Source: Rhizobium sp. N324 (lineage in GTDB: Bacteria > Pseudomonadota > Alphaproteobacteria > Rhizobiales > Rhizobiaceae). From it: DNA of 64,000 nt. This document shows, piece by piece, positions 48,316 to 58,710 of this stretch; positions within the stretch are counted from its first letter, which is position 1, and each line of letters opens with the position of its first letter. The notes beneath the pieces are model-generated. The model did not search any database and was not told the DNA's origin. It saw only the letters and a list, made by a program, of their open reading frames with translations. The stretch spans positions 189,001 through 253,000 of the forward strand of contig NZ_CP013630.1 in NCBI RefSeq assembly GCF_001664485.1, read 5' to 3'. Both the position numbers and the translations under genes were made by a program.

Positions 48316-50148
48316 ATGGCGGCTTTGTGGTCGAAGATCGGTTTGTTTGTATCGCTGGCGGGTGTCCTGGCGCCCATGACGGCAACGGGTCAGGACCAGC
48401 CCTTTCAGATCGGCAGCTCCGTCATCAGCGAGATGAAGTACAAACCGGGCTTTGCGCATTTCGACTACGTCAATCGCGATGCTCCAAAGGGCGGAGACCT
48501 GCGTCTTTCCGCCAGCGGCGCCTTCGACACCTTCAACCCGCTGTTGGCAAAAGGCCAGATAGCGGTAGGCCTGTCGCTTGCCTACGACACGTTGATGAAG
48601 CCGGCGGATGATGAACTCCTCGTCTCCTACGGTCTGCTTGCCGAGGGATTATCCTATCCCGCTGACGTCTCCAGCGCGACCTTTCGCCTGCGCAAAGAGG
48701 CGAAATGGGCAGATGGTCAGCCTGTAACCCCTGAAGACGTCATCTTCAGCCTTGATAAGACCAAGGAGTTGAACCCCCTTGCCGGCAACTATTACCATCA
48801 CGTTATCAAGGCGGAAAAGACCGGCGAGCGCGACGTTACGTTCACCTTCGACGAGAAGAACAATCGTGAGCTGCCCAACATTCTCGGCCAGCTGATGATT
48901 GTGCCGAAACATTGGTGGGAAGCGCCAGGACCCGATGGCAAGCCGCGCGACATCACCAAGACGACGTTGGAGCCGGTGATGGGTTCCGGGCCGTATAAGA
49001 TCGCTTCCTTTTCGCCAGGCGCAACAATCCGTTATGAGCTGCGTGACGACTATTGGGGCAAGGACCTCAATGTGAATGTCGGCCAGAACAATTTCCGCAA
49101 TATCATCTACACTTATTTCGGCGACCGGGATGTCGAGTTCGAAGCCTTCCGCGCCGGCAATAGCGACTACTGGCAGGAGACGACGGCTTCCCGCTGGGCG
49201 ACGGGATATGATTTTCCCGCAGTGAAGGAAGGGCGCATCAAGAAGGAAGAGGTTGCAAATCCGCTACGCTCCACCGGCATCCTGCAGGCGCTCGTGCCCA
49301 ATATGCGGCGTGACCTTTTCAAGGACCAGCGGGTCCGTGAAGCGCTGAATTACGGCCTCGATTTCGAGGAACTGAACCGGACCGTTGCCTTCAACAGCTA
49401 CAAGCGCATCGACAGCTACTTCTGGAACACCGAACTCGCCTCATCCGGCCTGCCGCAGGGACGTGAACTGGAAATACTGCAGGCCATGAAGGACAAGGTT
49501 CCGCCTGAGGTCTTCACGACGCCCTACACCAATCCGGTCGGCGGCGATCCGCAGAAGAGCCGCGACAACCTGCGCAAGGCGATTGCACTGCTGAAAGAAG
49601 CTGGATGGGAGATCAAGAACAATCGCATGGTCAATAGCAAGACCGGTCAGCCGATGAGTTTCGAGATCCTGTTGTCGAGCCCCATATTGGAACGCTGGGC
49701 GGTGCCCTATGCCAACAATCTCAAGAAAATCGGCATCGATGCGCGGGTGCGCACGGTCGACGCCTCGCAAGCCGTCAACCGCGAACGCAGCTTTGATTAC
49801 GACATGATCTGGAATGTCTGGGCAGAGACGATGAACCCGGGCAACGAGCAGGCAGACTATTGGGGATCCGGCTCGGTCAACCAGCAAGGCTCTCACAATT
49901 ATGCCGGCATTGCCAACCCGGCGGTGGATGAACTCATACGCATGATTATCTTCGCCCCCAACCGCGATGAGCAGGTTGCCGCGATCAAGGCGATGGACCG
50001 GGTCCTGCTGGCAAATCACTACGTCATTCCGCTGTTTTACCGCGATACCTATAACATCGCCTATTGGAACACTGTCACGCATCCGGCCGAGTTTCCGGCC
50101 TACAGCCTTGGCTTCCCCGATGCCTGGTGGTCCACCTCGGCAAAATGA
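48316..50148 (+). CDS. yejA: Peptide ABC transporter substrate-binding protein (YejA-like)
   Basis: A 610-residue SBP_bac_5 family protein. A signal peptide (1-25) is followed by GFAHFDYVNRDAPKGGDLRL, typical of YejA/microcin C-binding proteins, then LSYPADVSSATFRLRKEAKWADG and GSGPYKIASFSPGATI. In S. meliloti YejABEF takes up peptides and affects survival of plant NCR peptides. AGGGGAAAG sits 6 bases before the ATG. It heads yejABEF-ghrA, with 150 bases before yejB. Confidence 0.93.
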   Translation: MAALWSKIGLFVSLAGVLAPMTATGQDQPFQIGSSVISEMKYKPGFAHFDYVNRDAPKGGDLRLSASGAFDTFNPLLAKGQIAVGLSLAYDTLMKPADDELLVSYGLLAEGLSYPADVSSATFRLRKEAKWADGQPVTPEDVIFSLDKTKELNPLAGNYYHHVIKAEKTGERDVTFTFDEKNNRELPNILGQLMIVPKHWWEAPGPDGKPRDITKTTLEPVMGSGPYKIASFSPGATIRYELRDDYWGKDLNVNVGQNNFRNIIYTYFGDRDVEFEAFRAGNSDYWQETTASRWATGYDFPAVKEGRIKKEEVANPLRSTGILQALVPNMRRDLFKDQRVREALNYGLDFEELNRTVAFNSYKRIDSYFWNTELASSGLPQGRELEILQAMKDKVPPEVFTTPYTNPVGGDPQKSRDNLRKAIALLKEAGWEIKNNRMVNSKTGQPMSFEILLSSPILERWAVPYANNLKKIGIDARVRTVDASQAVNRERSFDYDMIWNVWAETMNPGNEQADYWGSGSVNQQGSHNYAGIANPAVDELIRMIIFAPNRDEQVAAIKAMDRVLLANHYVIPLFYRDTYNIAYWNTVTHPAEFPAYSLGFPDAWWSTSAK

Positions 50149-50298
50149 GCGGGCTTGCAATGCAGGGGCCCTCGGCTCCAAATGGAACGAACGAATCACG
50201 ACACGCCGGCGGGGCCGGCAAGGGAAGGCTGGCGGATTGAGCGGCATTGGACTGGACGGCGGGCAGACAAGAAATACATTCCCGGAGGCTGAAGGCTG

Positions 50299-51384
50299 AT
50301 GGGCGCCTATGTCATTCGCCGTCTGCTTTTGATGATCCCGACCATCGTCGGCATCATGGCGATTTCCTTCATCGTCATTCAGTTCGCCCCCGGCGGGCCG
50401 GTCGAGCAGGTCATCGCCCAATTGACCGGCCAGGCCGATAGTGCCGACCAGCGCCTGTCCGGCGGCGGCGATCTTCCAGGCGGCGGCATCGATGAAGGCT
50501 CCAAATATCGCGGCGCCCAGGGCCTCGATCCGGAGCTGATCGCCAAGCTGGAAAAGCAGTTCGGCTTCGACAAGCCGCCGCTGACGCGTTTCGGCGAGAT
50601 GATGTGGAATTATATCCGCTTCGATTTCGGCGAGAGCTTCTTCCGCAATACCTCCGTGCTCGATCTCGTCAAGGAGAAGCTGCCGGTGTCGATCTCGCTC
50701 GGCATCTGGATCCTGATCTTCTCCTATGCCATCTCCATCCCGCTCGGCATCCGCAAGGCGATCAGGGATGGATCGACCTTCGACGTCTGGACATCCGGCG
50801 TCATCGTCATCGGTTACGCCGTGCCGAGCTTCCTCTTCGGCATTCTCCTGATCGTGCTTTTCGCCGGCGGCTCGTTCTACGACTGGTTCCCGCTGCGTGG
50901 CCTGGTCTCCGACAATTTCGACCAGCTCGCCTGGTGGCAGAAGCCGCTCGATTATTTCTGGCACCTCACTTTGCCGCTGATCTCACTGTCGCTCGCCGCC
51001 TTCGCCACGACGACGCTCCTGACGAAGAATTCCTTCATCGAGGAGATCAAGAAACAATATGTGGTCACCGCCCGCGCCAAGGGCCTGAATGAGCGGCAGG
51101 TGCTTTATGGCCACGTGTTCCGCAATGCCATGCTGATCATCATCGCCGGTTTTCCCGGCGCCTTCATCTCCGCCTTCTTCACCGGCTCGCTGCTCATCGA
51201 AAATATCTTCTCGCTGGATGGCCTCGGCCGCCTCGGCTATCTCTCGGTGGTCAACCGGGACTATCCGATCGTCTTCGCCACGCTCTACATCTTCTCGCTG
51301 CTCGGCCTTGTCGTCAGCCTGGTTTCCGACCTGATCTACACCTGGATCGATCCGCGCATCGATTTCGAGCGGAGAGATGTCTGA
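50299..51384 (+). CDS. yejB: Peptide ABC transporter permease (YejB-like)
   Basis: A 361-residue permease. The first helix ([20 protein letters not shown]) leads to a long periplasmic loop (about 35-110) with a Gly-rich insert [14 protein letters not shown]. Five more helices follow, with the EAA loop [20 protein letters not shown] for contact with YejF. It overlaps yejE by one base (TGATG). Confidence 0.94.
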   Translation: MGAYVIRRLLLMIPTIVGIMAISFIVIQFAPGGPVEQVIAQLTGQADSADQRLSGGGDLPGGGIDEGSKYRGAQGLDPELIAKLEKQFGFDKPPLTRFGEMMWNYIRFDFGESFFRNTSVLDLVKEKLPVSISLGIWILIFSYAISIPLGIRKAIRDGSTFDVWTSGVIVIGYAVPSFLFGILLIVLFAGGSFYDWFPLRGLVSDNFDQLAWWQKPLDYFWHLTLPLISLSLAAFATTTLLTKNSFIEEIKKQYVVTARAKGLNERQVLYGHVFRNAMLIIIAGFPGAFISAFFTGSLLIENIFSLDGLGRLGYLSVVNRDYPIVFATLYIFSLLGLVVSLVSDLIYTWIDPRIDFERRDV

Positions 51385-52532
51385 TGGACGCCGCCGCAAA
51401 TCCTGCTGTCGCCACACCCGTCAAGCCGCCGCGCAAGGGCCTGCTGTCACCGACCAACATTCGCCGCTGGCAGAATTTCCGGGCGAACGGCCGTGGTTAC
51501 TGGTCGCTGTGGCTGTTCCTACTGCTGTTCATCCTCAGCCTGTTTGCCGAATTCCTCGCCAACGACCGGCCGATCATCGCCTCCTACAAGGGCGAGATCC
51601 TGTTTCCGGTTCTGGTCGACTATCCAGAGGAGAAGTTCGGCGGCTTTCTCGCCGAGACCGATTACCGATCTTCGGTGATCGCAGACGAGATCAATGCCAA
51701 TGGCTGGATGGTCTGGCCGCCGATCCGCTATTCCTACCGCTCGGTCAACTCAAACATTCCGCATTCGGCGCCGACCGCCCCCTTCTGGCTGATGAGCAAG
51801 GAGGAGCGGTGCTCCGGTTATCCTGAAGGGGTGAACGATCCTGCCTGCACGCTCGGCAATCTCAATTGGCTCGGCACCGACGACCAGGCGCGCGACGTGC
51901 TGGCGCGCGTCATCTACGGCTTCCGTATATCGGTGCTCTTCGGCCTGGCTCTGACCATCTGCTCGGCGATCATTGGCGTGACGGCAGGCGCCGTGCAGGG
52001 TTATTTCGGCGGCTGGACCGATCTCCTGCTGCAGCGCTTCATCGAGATCTGGTCGTCGATGCCGGTGCTTTACATCCTGCTCATCATCGCCGCCATTCTG
52101 CCGCCCGGCTTCTTCGTGCTGCTCGGCATCATGCTGCTCTTTTCCTGGGTCGGCTTCGTCGGCATCGTGCGCGCCGAATTCCTGCGCGCCCGCAATTTCG
52201 AATATGTCCGCGCCGCCCGCGCGCTCGGTGTCAACAACCGCACCATCATGTGGCGCCACATGCTGCCGAACGCCATGGTGGCGACGCTGACCTTCCTGCC
52301 CTTCATCCTCTCCGGATCGATCACGACGCTGACCTCGCTGGATTTCCTCGGCTTCGGCATGCCGCCTGGCTCCCCTTCGCTCGGCGAGATGATCGCCCAG
52401 GGCAAAAGCAACCTGCAGGCGCCATGGCTCGGGCTGACGGCCTTCTTCGCCATGTCGATCATGCTGTCCCTTCTGATCTTCATCGGCGAAGCCGTGCGCG
52501 ATGCCTTCGACCCGAGGAAGACGTTTCAATGA
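51384..52532 (+). CDS. yejE: Peptide ABC transporter permease (YejE-like)
   Basis: A 382-residue permease. After a cytoplasmic tail (1-42) comes the first helix (LWLFLLLFILSLFAEFLA), a periplasmic domain of about 110 residues, and five helices in the core. YVRAARALGVNNRTIMWRHM is the ATPase-contact loop. LGTDDQARDVLARVIYGFR marks the family. Coupled to yejF by a 4-base overlap. Confidence 0.94.
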   Translation: MDAAANPAVATPVKPPRKGLLSPTNIRRWQNFRANGRGYWSLWLFLLLFILSLFAEFLANDRPIIASYKGEILFPVLVDYPEEKFGGFLAETDYRSSVIADEINANGWMVWPPIRYSYRSVNSNIPHSAPTAPFWLMSKEERCSGYPEGVNDPACTLGNLNWLGTDDQARDVLARVIYGFRISVLFGLALTICSAIIGVTAGAVQGYFGGWTDLLLQRFIEIWSSMPVLYILLIIAAILPPGFFVLLGIMLLFSWVGFVGIVRAEFLRARNFEYVRAARALGVNNRTIMWRHMLPNAMVATLTFLPFILSGSITTLTSLDFLGFGMPPGSPSLGEMIAQGKSNLQAPWLGLTAFFAMSIMLSLLIFIGEAVRDAFDPRKTFQ

Positions 52533-54166
52533 GTGACATGACAGAACCGCTCCTTTCCGTCCGCGATCTCTCGGTTGCCTTTCACCAGGGCGGCCAGACC
52601 TCGCTCGCCGTCGATCACATCTCCTTCGATATCGCCAAGGGCGAGGTCGTGGCACTTGTCGGCGAATCCGGCTCCGGCAAGTCGGTCTCGGCCAACTCGA
52701 TCCTGAAGCTTCTGCCCTATCCCTCGGCAAGCCATCCCTCCGGCGAAATTCTGTTCAAGGGCAAGGACCTGTTGAAGGCGTCGGAGCGGGCGCTGCGCGA
52801 GGTGCGCGGCAACGACATCACCATGATCTTCCAGGAGCCGATGACCTCGCTCAATCCGCTTCATACGATCGAGAAGCAGATCGCCGAGATCCTGGCGCTG
52901 CACCAGGGTCTCACCGGCCAGCCGGCGCGCCAGCGCATCCTGGAATTGTTGAACCAGGTCGGCATCCGCGAGCCGGAAAAGCGATTGAAGGCCTATCCGC
53001 ACGAACTGTCAGGCGGCCAGCGCCAGCGCGTCATGATCGCCATGGCGCTCGCCAACCGGCCGGAACTGCTGATCGCCGACGAGCCGACCACCGCCCTCGA
53101 CGTCACCGTGCAGGCGCAGATCCTCGAGCTGTTGCGGCAGCTGAAGGGCGAACACGGCATGTCGATGCTGTTCATCACCCATGATCTCGGCATCGTGCGC
53201 AAATTCGCCGACCGGGTCTGCGTCATGACCAAGGGCAGGATCGTCGAAACCGGAACGGTCGAAGAGGTCTTCGCCAATCCGAAGCACGACTATACCCGCC
53301 ACCTCCTCGCCTCCGAGCCGCGTGGCGAGCCGCCGCTGGCCGACCCCGCCAAGCCGATGGTGATGGAGGGGTCCGACATTCGCGTCTGGTTCCCGATCAA
53401 GGCGGGCCTGATGCGCCGCGTCGTCGATCACGTGAAGGCTGTCGACGGCATCGATCTTTCGCTGCGCGCCGGACAGACGCTCGGCGTCGTCGGCGAGTCC
53501 GGGTCCGGCAAGACCACGCTCGGCCTGGCGCTCACCCGGCTGATTTCCTCGCAAGGGCGGATCGCCTTCGTCGGCAAGGATATAGCCGGCTATTCGTTCA
53601 GCGAGATGCGGCCGCTGCGCAACCAGCTGCAAGTGGTCTTCCAGGATCCTTACGGGTCGCTCAGCCCCCGCATGTCGGTCGGCGATATCGTCGCCGAAGG
53701 GCTGAAGGTGCATGAGCGCTCGCTGACATCGGAAGAGCGCGACCAGCGGGTCTGCTGGGCGCTGGAGGAAGTCGGTCTCGATCCCCTGACCCGCTGGCGC
53801 TATCCGCACGAATTTTCCGGCGGCCAGCGCCAGCGCATCGCCATTGCCCGCGCCATGGTGCTGAAGCCGCGCTTCGTCATGCTCGACGAGCCGACCTCCG
53901 CGCTCGACATGAGCGTGCAGGCCCAGGTGGTCGATCTTCTGCGCGATCTGCAGAAGAAGCATGACCTCGCCTACCTCTTCATCAGCCACGACCTGAAGGT
54001 GGTGAAGGCGCTGGCCAACGATGTCATCGTCATGCGTTTCGGCAAGGTGGTCGAGCAGGGCCCATCATCGGAAATCTTCCGTGCGCCGAAGGACGAATAC
54101 ACCAGGGCGCTGATGGCGGCCGCCTTCAACATCGAGGCGGTGCCGACACCAGCCGTGCAACAGTAA
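52529..54166 (+). CDS. yejF: Peptide ABC transporter ATP-binding protein, duplicated domains (YejF-like)
   Basis: A 545-residue ATPase with two fused ABC cassettes. The first has [14 protein letters not shown] (about 45), [15 protein letters not shown] and [14 protein letters not shown]. The second has [14 protein letters not shown] (about 323), [15 protein letters not shown] and [14 protein letters not shown]. It drives both YejB and YejE. It is followed by ghrA after 8 bases. Confidence 0.95.
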   Translation: MSDMTEPLLSVRDLSVAFHQGGQTSLAVDHISFDIAKGEVVALVGESGSGKSVSANSILKLLPYPSASHPSGEILFKGKDLLKASERALREVRGNDITMIFQEPMTSLNPLHTIEKQIAEILALHQGLTGQPARQRILELLNQVGIREPEKRLKAYPHELSGGQRQRVMIAMALANRPELLIADEPTTALDVTVQAQILELLRQLKGEHGMSMLFITHDLGIVRKFADRVCVMTKGRIVETGTVEEVFANPKHDYTRHLLASEPRGEPPLADPAKPMVMEGSDIRVWFPIKAGLMRRVVDHVKAVDGIDLSLRAGQTLGVVGESGSGKTTLGLALTRLISSQGRIAFVGKDIAGYSFSEMRPLRNQLQVVFQDPYGSLSPRMSVGDIVAEGLKVHERSLTSEERDQRVCWALEEVGLDPLTRWRYPHEFSGGQRQRIAIARAMVLKPRFVMLDEPTSALDMSVQAQVVDLLRDLQKKHDLAYLFISHDLKVVKALANDVIVMRFGKVVEQGPSSEIFRAPKDEYTRALMAAAFNIEAVPTPAVQQ

Positions 54167-54174
54167 AGATCATC

Positions 54175-55131
54175 ATGCCGACACCTCCCGTTCTCGTCGA
54201 TATCAAGTTCAATCCCGAAGGCGTCGCCCGCGCGCTGGAGACGGCCTTTACCGATCGCGGCAGCATCAATCTCGCCGATCCGGCCGATCGGGGGCGCGAT
54301 CTCCGCGAGGCCGAATATGCGCTGGTCTGGAAGCCGGATGCCGACCTTTTCGCTCGCGCGCCGAACCTCAAGGTGATCTTCTCCGGCGGCGCCGGCGTCG
54401 ACCATATCATCGGCATGCACGGCCTGCCCGAAATCCCGATCGTGCGTTTCGTCGACCGCAGCCTGACGACCCGCATGAGCGAATGGGTGGTCATGCAGTG
54501 CCTGATGCACCTGCGCGGGCAATATGCGCATGACAGCCATCAGCGGCGCCGTGAATGGGCCAAGCTGATCGCGCCGGAGGCGGCCGAGGTGACCGTCGGC
54601 GTCATGGGCCTCGGCGTGCTCGGCCAGGATGCGGTCGCCAAGCTGAAGGGGATGGGTTTCGATGTCATCGGCTGGTCGCGCACCCGCAAGGAGATCGACG
54701 GCGTCGAAACCTTCGATGCCGGCGCGTTGGACGCGTTCCTTGGAAAGACCGACATCCTTGTCGGCCTGCTGCCGCTGACGCCTGAGACGACAGGTTTTTA
54801 TGATAGCGGGCTATTTAAGAGGCTGCGCCGCAACGGCGCGCTCGGGGGGCCGGTCTTCATCAATGCCGGCCGCGGCAAGAGCCAGGTCGAGGCTGACATC
54901 GTTTCCGCCATTCGCAGCGGCACCCTCGGCGGTGCCTCGCTCGATGTCTTCGAGACGGAGCCGCTCAGCCCCGACAATCCGTTGTGGGAATTGGAGAACG
55001 TCTTCATCACGCCGCACGACGCGGCCGTCTCCGAAGAAAACGCGCTGTTCCGCCATGTCGAGACGCAGATCGCCCGGTTCGAGCGCGGCGAGCCGCTGCA
55101 ATTCGAGGTCGACCGCGCCGTCGGCTATTAG
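54175..55131 (+). CDS. ghrA: Glyoxylate/hydroxypyruvate reductase A
   Basis: A 318-residue D-2-hydroxyacid dehydrogenase of the GhrA subgroup. Seen are FSGGAGVDHIIGMHGLPEIP, the Rossmann motif VGVMGLGVLGQDAVAKL (about 142-158), INAGRGKSQVEADI with the active-site Arg, and ITPHDAAVSEENALF with the catalytic His. The 8-base gap after yejF suggests cotranscription, an association with no obvious pathway logic. Confidence 0.9.
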   Translation: MPTPPVLVDIKFNPEGVARALETAFTDRGSINLADPADRGRDLREAEYALVWKPDADLFARAPNLKVIFSGGAGVDHIIGMHGLPEIPIVRFVDRSLTTRMSEWVVMQCLMHLRGQYAHDSHQRRREWAKLIAPEAAEVTVGVMGLGVLGQDAVAKLKGMGFDVIGWSRTRKEIDGVETFDAGALDAFLGKTDILVGLLPLTPETTGFYDSGLFKRLRRNGALGGPVFINAGRGKSQVEADIVSAIRSGTLGGASLDVFETEPLSPDNPLWELENVFITPHDAAVSEENALFRHVETQIARFERGEPLQFEVDRAVGY

Positions 55132-55221
55132 GCGCCGGGAACCTTCCATACAGCCACCCGTTTTCTCTGCGGAAGTTCTTCGGGCCGGATCGGTCCGTTA
55201 AGACAGCGGAAGGAGACGATG

Positions 55222-55581
55222 ATGGCGCATCAGACGGAAACACGCTGGGAACAGTCGGACGGCAAGCTTCACAAGGAAGAGCAGATCCCACCGGTGAAAG
55301 CACGGCAGGGGCGCACGGGTTACCGCATCCTGCTGGTGCTGCTCGCCGCACTGGTGCTCGCTTTCGTGGTCTGGATCCCCGTCGAGATCTGGGGCAAGCG
55401 CGAAGCAAACGAGGTGGCGCCGCAGCAGCCAGGCCAGCAGCTGCAGTCGCAGCAGCCTGGAACCCCTGCGCCGACCGTGCAAAATGGCACTGCGGTTCCC
55501 ACAGAGACGCCAAACGCGACACCGGCCGCCCCCGGCGTCACGCCCGCAACGCCGGCCCAGCCCGCCGCGCCAGCGCAATAA
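55222..55581 (+). CDS. Small membrane protein with Pro/Gln/Thr-rich tail
   Basis: A 119-residue protein: polar N-terminus (1-33), one membrane helix (about 34-57, ILLVLLAALVLAFVVWIPVEI), then a periplasmic low-complexity tail of P, Q, A and T. AAGGAG stands 6 bases before the ATG at 55222; the ATG just before it is too close to the site. No family is recognised. A hairpin terminator follows. Confidence 0.7.
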   Translation: MAHQTETRWEQSDGKLHKEEQIPPVKARQGRTGYRILLVLLAALVLAFVVWIPVEIWGKREANEVAPQQPGQQLQSQQPGTPAPTVQNGTAVPTETPNATPAAPGVTPATPAQPAAPAQ

Positions 55582-55603
55582 GCCTCCGGCGGATGATCTT
55601 CCG

Positions 55604-55636
55604 CATCCCGCCGCCGTACCGCGGCGGGATGTTTAT
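55604..55636 (+). terminator. Rho-independent terminator
   Basis: CATCCCGCCGC-cgtacc-GCGGCGGGATG is an 11-bp perfect stem followed by TTTATTGATTTG, 22 bases after the stop of the small membrane protein gene. Confidence 0.8.
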
Positions 55637-55769
55637 TGATTTGTCTGGACTTTCTCTGCCGATTTTTCGATAAGAAGGCGCACGAGCCGGTTTCGTGCGC
55701 CGGCCCCGCACTTGACAGCCCTGGGGAATTTGGCGGCACCTGACCGGGGTGGACAGGGGCAGGAATTTC

Positions 55770-57074
55770 ATGGCCAGGACCGACATCGCAAGACGCGTCT
55801 ACAATCACGCTTGGAAGCTCGATCCGATCGTTCGCAGTCTGATCGATACCGACTTCTACAAGCTGCTGATGCTGCAGATGATCTGGAAGCTCTATCCCGA
55901 CGTGAACGCGTCCTTCACCCTCATCAACCGCACCACGCGTGTGCGGCTCGCCGATGAGATCGACGAAGGCGAATTGCGCGAACAGCTCGATCACGCCCGC
56001 ACGCTGAAGCTTTCCAAGAAGGAGATGATCTGGCTGGCCGGTAACAGCTTCTATGGCCGCGCCCAGATCTTCGAGCCGGAATTCCTCGCCTGGCTTTCCA
56101 ACTTCCAGCTCCCCGAATACGAGCTGTCGAAGAAGGACGGGCAATATGTGCTGGATTTCCATGGGTCCTGGAAGGAAACCACCATGTGGGAAATCCCGGC
56201 GCTTGCCATCGTCAATGAGCTGCGGTCGCGCTCGGCGATGAAGGCGCTCGGTCCCTTCACCCTCGATGTGCTCTATGCCCGCGCCAAGGCGAAGATGTGG
56301 TCGAAGGTCGAACGGCTGAAGGAACTGCCGGGCCTGCGCATCTCCGATTTCGGCACCCGCCGCCGTCACAGTTTCCTCTGGCAGCGCTGGTGCGTCGAGG
56401 CGCTGAAGGAAGGCATCGGCCCGGCCTTTACCGGCACCAGCAACGTTTTGCTGGCGATGGATTCCGATCTTGAAGCCGTCGGCACCAATGCCCACGAACT
56501 GCCGATGGTGGCCGCCGCCCTGGCGCAAACCGACGAGCAGCTGCGCAACGCGCCTTATAAGATCCTGCGCGACTGGAATAAGCTCTATGGCGGCAACCTC
56601 CTGATCGTCCTGCCGGATGCTTTCGGGACCGCAGCATTCCTGCGCGACGCGCCGGAATGGGTTGCCGACTGGACCGGCTTCCGCCCGGACAGCGCTCCGC
56701 CGATCGAAGGTGGCGGAAAGATCATCGACTGGTGGAAGAAGATGGGCCGCGATCCGCGCCAGAAGCTGCTGATCTTCTCCGACGGTCTCGATGTCGACGC
56801 CATCATCGATACCTACCGGCATTTCGAAGGCCGCGTGCGCATGAGCTTTGGCTGGGGTACCAATCTGACGAATGATTTTTCCGGCTGCGCGCCGACCGAA
56901 ATATCCGGCCTTAATCCGATCTCGGTGGTCTGCAAGGTCAGCGACGCCAACGGCCGCCCGGCGGTAAAACTCTCCGACAACCCGCAGAAGGCGACGGGCG
57001 ATCCGGCAGAGGTCGAGCGTTACCTGAAATTCTTCGGCGCCGAGGACAGGATCGATCAGACCGTTCTGGTGTAG
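55770..57074 (+). CDS. pncB: Nicotinate phosphoribosyltransferase
   Basis: A 434-residue NAD-salvage enzyme joining nicotinate to PRPP. The N-terminal [19 protein letters not shown] is diagnostic. [17 protein letters not shown] carries the autophosphorylated His, [20 protein letters not shown] follows, and [15 protein letters not shown] / [11 protein letters not shown] bind the phosphoribosyl group. The ATG at 55770 has AGGAA nearby. Its 3' end overlaps a convergent small gene by 19 bases. Confidence 0.96.
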   Translation: MARTDIARRVYNHAWKLDPIVRSLIDTDFYKLLMLQMIWKLYPDVNASFTLINRTTRVRLADEIDEGELREQLDHARTLKLSKKEMIWLAGNSFYGRAQIFEPEFLAWLSNFQLPEYELSKKDGQYVLDFHGSWKETTMWEIPALAIVNELRSRSAMKALGPFTLDVLYARAKAKMWSKVERLKELPGLRISDFGTRRRHSFLWQRWCVEALKEGIGPAFTGTSNVLLAMDSDLEAVGTNAHELPMVAAALAQTDEQLRNAPYKILRDWNKLYGGNLLIVLPDAFGTAAFLRDAPEWVADWTGFRPDSAPPIEGGGKIIDWWKKMGRDPRQKLLIFSDGLDVDAIIDTYRHFEGRVRMSFGWGTNLTNDFSGCAPTEISGLNPISVVCKVSDANGRPAVKLSDNPQKATGDPAEVERYLKFFGAEDRIDQTVLV

Positions 57075-57301
57075 GCGAGGGACACAGTGCCGCGATCCCG
57101 CGGCGCATTGCTATGCCCGGCCATCGCATCCTCGATCGACCAGCCGAAGCGCCAGGCGTCGAACATCGAGTACCATTCCTGGAAATCGGTGATCGGCAGG
57201 ATATCCGGCTTCGACATCGGATTGTCGGCGAGGCTGCGGCCACGCGCACGGTCCCGTACGCCACGCTCCTGCATTTCAAGCAGAGTCTCGAACATCGTCA
57301 T
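57056..57301 (-). CDS. Small protein with RMF/CrpP-like layout (81 aa)
   Basis: An 81-residue soluble protein. The pattern [17 protein letters not shown], then [14 protein letters not shown], recalls the small ribosome-modulation-factor/CrpP-like fold, where an R-G-x-x-A/D-x-x-x-G...NP and a W-x-x-G-W helix recur. The likeness is by eye and could be superficial. Start at 57301 or at the second ATG (57295). The 3' end overlaps pncB. A CtrA-type box lies 300 bases upstream. Confidence 0.6.
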   Translation of the reverse strand: MTMFETLLEMQERGVRDRARGRSLADNPMSKPDILPITDFQEWYSMFDAWRFGWSIEDAMAGHSNAPRDRGTVSLAYTRTV

Positions 57302-57681
57302 CCCCCGGTCTTGATCCGATGGATGTATGCAATCATCCTAATAAAGCATTGTCGAGTCCGGATTCGATATTTGAGGTTTTTCACAGGATTAGCCCCAAAT
57401 CGCTAGTTCAGGGCATCGTCAAGACCGGCGCGGCTCGCGATGATGCGATCACCGCCAACGAAAATAGCGTAACGGGGAGGCCCGGCTTCCTGGCTGGGGT
57501 CCGCCGCCGAGCCTCCCGGCTAGCCGACCTTGAACAAGCCGGCAGCGCCGACACGTTGCCGCCTTCCGGCCGATACGATCCAACCAAGTTGATGGGAAGG
57601 GTTAACAGGCCGTTAATATCCACCGGGCCTGTCCCGATCCCGTGCACCCCCGCAGGTGGGCCGGCGGCATTCCTCGGCTTG
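57302..57681. other. Gene-poor stretch with CtrA-type box and a hairpin
   Basis: No believable protein gene is seen. It holds a CtrA-type box (57600-57616) and on the minus strand a GGGAGGC / GCCTCCC stem (57475-57481 with 57511-57517) followed by a weak ATTTTCG tract, so a small minus-strand RNA is possible. Confidence 0.4.
57600..57616 (-). promoter_or_regulatory. CtrA-type box (TTAA-N7-TTAACC)
   Basis: The minus strand reads TTAACGGCCTGTTAACC, a full match to TTAA-N7-TTAAC, in a region between two minus-strand genes. It could drive the 81-residue gene through a long leader or a small RNA. Confidence 0.45.
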
Positions 57682-57891
57682 TCAGGCAGCCAATCGCCGA
57701 AACCGGGTTCTGATCCGGTCGAGATAATAATGGCCCGGAGAGGGCGCCACCGTCATTGCATGGGCTTCGGAGGACGGAACGCCTTCGAACAGCCGCTCTT
57801 CGCCATTCTTGAAGCAAATCCTGAGCCGCCCGTCTTCCTGGCTGAAATAGACGGATTTGATGATCTTCGATTTGACCGAAAGTTCTTCCAC
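57682..57891 (-). CDS. KTSC domain protein
   Basis: A 69-residue protein consisting of one KTSC domain: VKSKIIKSVYFSQEDGRL, ICFKNGEERLFEGVP, SPGHYYLDRIRTRF. The family is small and its function is unknown; some members are linked to lysyl-tRNA synthetase-like or phage proteins. A GTG at 57891 with GGAG nine bases ahead is the likely start. Transcribed alone. Confidence 0.82.
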   Translation of the reverse strand: MEELSVKSKIIKSVYFSQEDGRLRICFKNGEERLFEGVPSSEAHAMTVAPSPGHYYLDRIRTRFRRLAA

Positions 57892-58048
57892 CTGTTTTAT
57901 CTCCGTTTTTTTAATTTGGCCGAAGATAAACCCAAACGTGCAAAGACGCGGTGAAGCCGCATGGTAAAAATTCAGGAATCTTGTGATGCTTTAAACGTCG
58001 CGGCGCCATCGCAAGACCCTGTTTCGGTCGTGAACTCGGAAAACAAAA

Positions 58049-58600
58049 TCAAGCCCGGTGCGACCTTGCCAATCCGGCGGAGAAGGCCGTCAGCAAGGCC
58101 TTCCCCTGGCCCCAGTCGTCAAGGCCGCTCTGCCCGTTGATATGGGCGAAAGGGCCGATCTCAACAAGGCCGCTACCCCAGAAGTCGGCGCGCGCATGGA
58201 CATAGTCGAGCGAGCCGAAAGGATCATCGGTGCTTGCGATAATCAGAGTGGGGAAGCGCATCTTTTTCGTTGGTGGATTACCGAATCCGGCCGCCTCGGC
58301 AGGGAATGAAGCGGACTTCGGATCCGGGACCGCCACAAGAAAGGCCCCTGCGACGTCAAGCGATGAGAGTTGCTGCCAATGAGCAACCAGCAGACAGGCA
58401 AGGCTGTGGGCAACGAGCAGGGGCGGGGTTGCCGATGCGCAGACGGCGCGATCGAGGGCCGAAATCCAGTCCGCCAGGTCGGGCTTGTCCCAGTCGGCTG
58501 GTTGAAAACGCCGCATTGCCGGGTTCGAGATTTCCCAGCGGGTTTGCCAATGAGCGTCGCCCGAACCACCGATCCCCGGCAATATGATGATATCCTTCAT
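58049..58600 (-). CDS. RBBP9/YdeN family alpha/beta hydrolase
   Basis: A 183-residue serine hydrolase. The family start LPGIGGSGDAHWQTRWE (6-22) is clear; the nucleophile elbow reads LLVAHSLACLLVAHW, the Asp lies in IASTDDPFGSLDYV, and the catalytic His in GPFAHINGQSGLDDW. The substrate is unknown. GAGGAAA precedes the ATG at 58600. It is divergent from the Lrp/AsnC regulator, which may control it. Confidence 0.88.
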   Translation of the reverse strand: MKDIIILPGIGGSGDAHWQTRWEISNPAMRRFQPADWDKPDLADWISALDRAVCASATPPLLVAHSLACLLVAHWQQLSSLDVAGAFLVAVPDPKSASFPAEAAGFGNPPTKKMRFPTLIIASTDDPFGSLDYVHARADFWGSGLVEIGPFAHINGQSGLDDWGQGKALLTAFSAGLARSHRA

Positions 58601-58710
58601 GTGGTTTCCTCTGATCATTCGTGCGGATGAAAATGATGCATTTTCATTTGCGTCGGAATGAATGATCATCGGAAAACGGCGTCCTTCTCCGATGATTTCA
58701 AGGTGTTCCC

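Noticed and set aside
57319..57954. A 211-codon plus-strand frame over the gap and the KTSC gene
   Set aside because: It lacks a ribosome site and recognisable domain, and overlaps a clear KTSC gene on the other strand.
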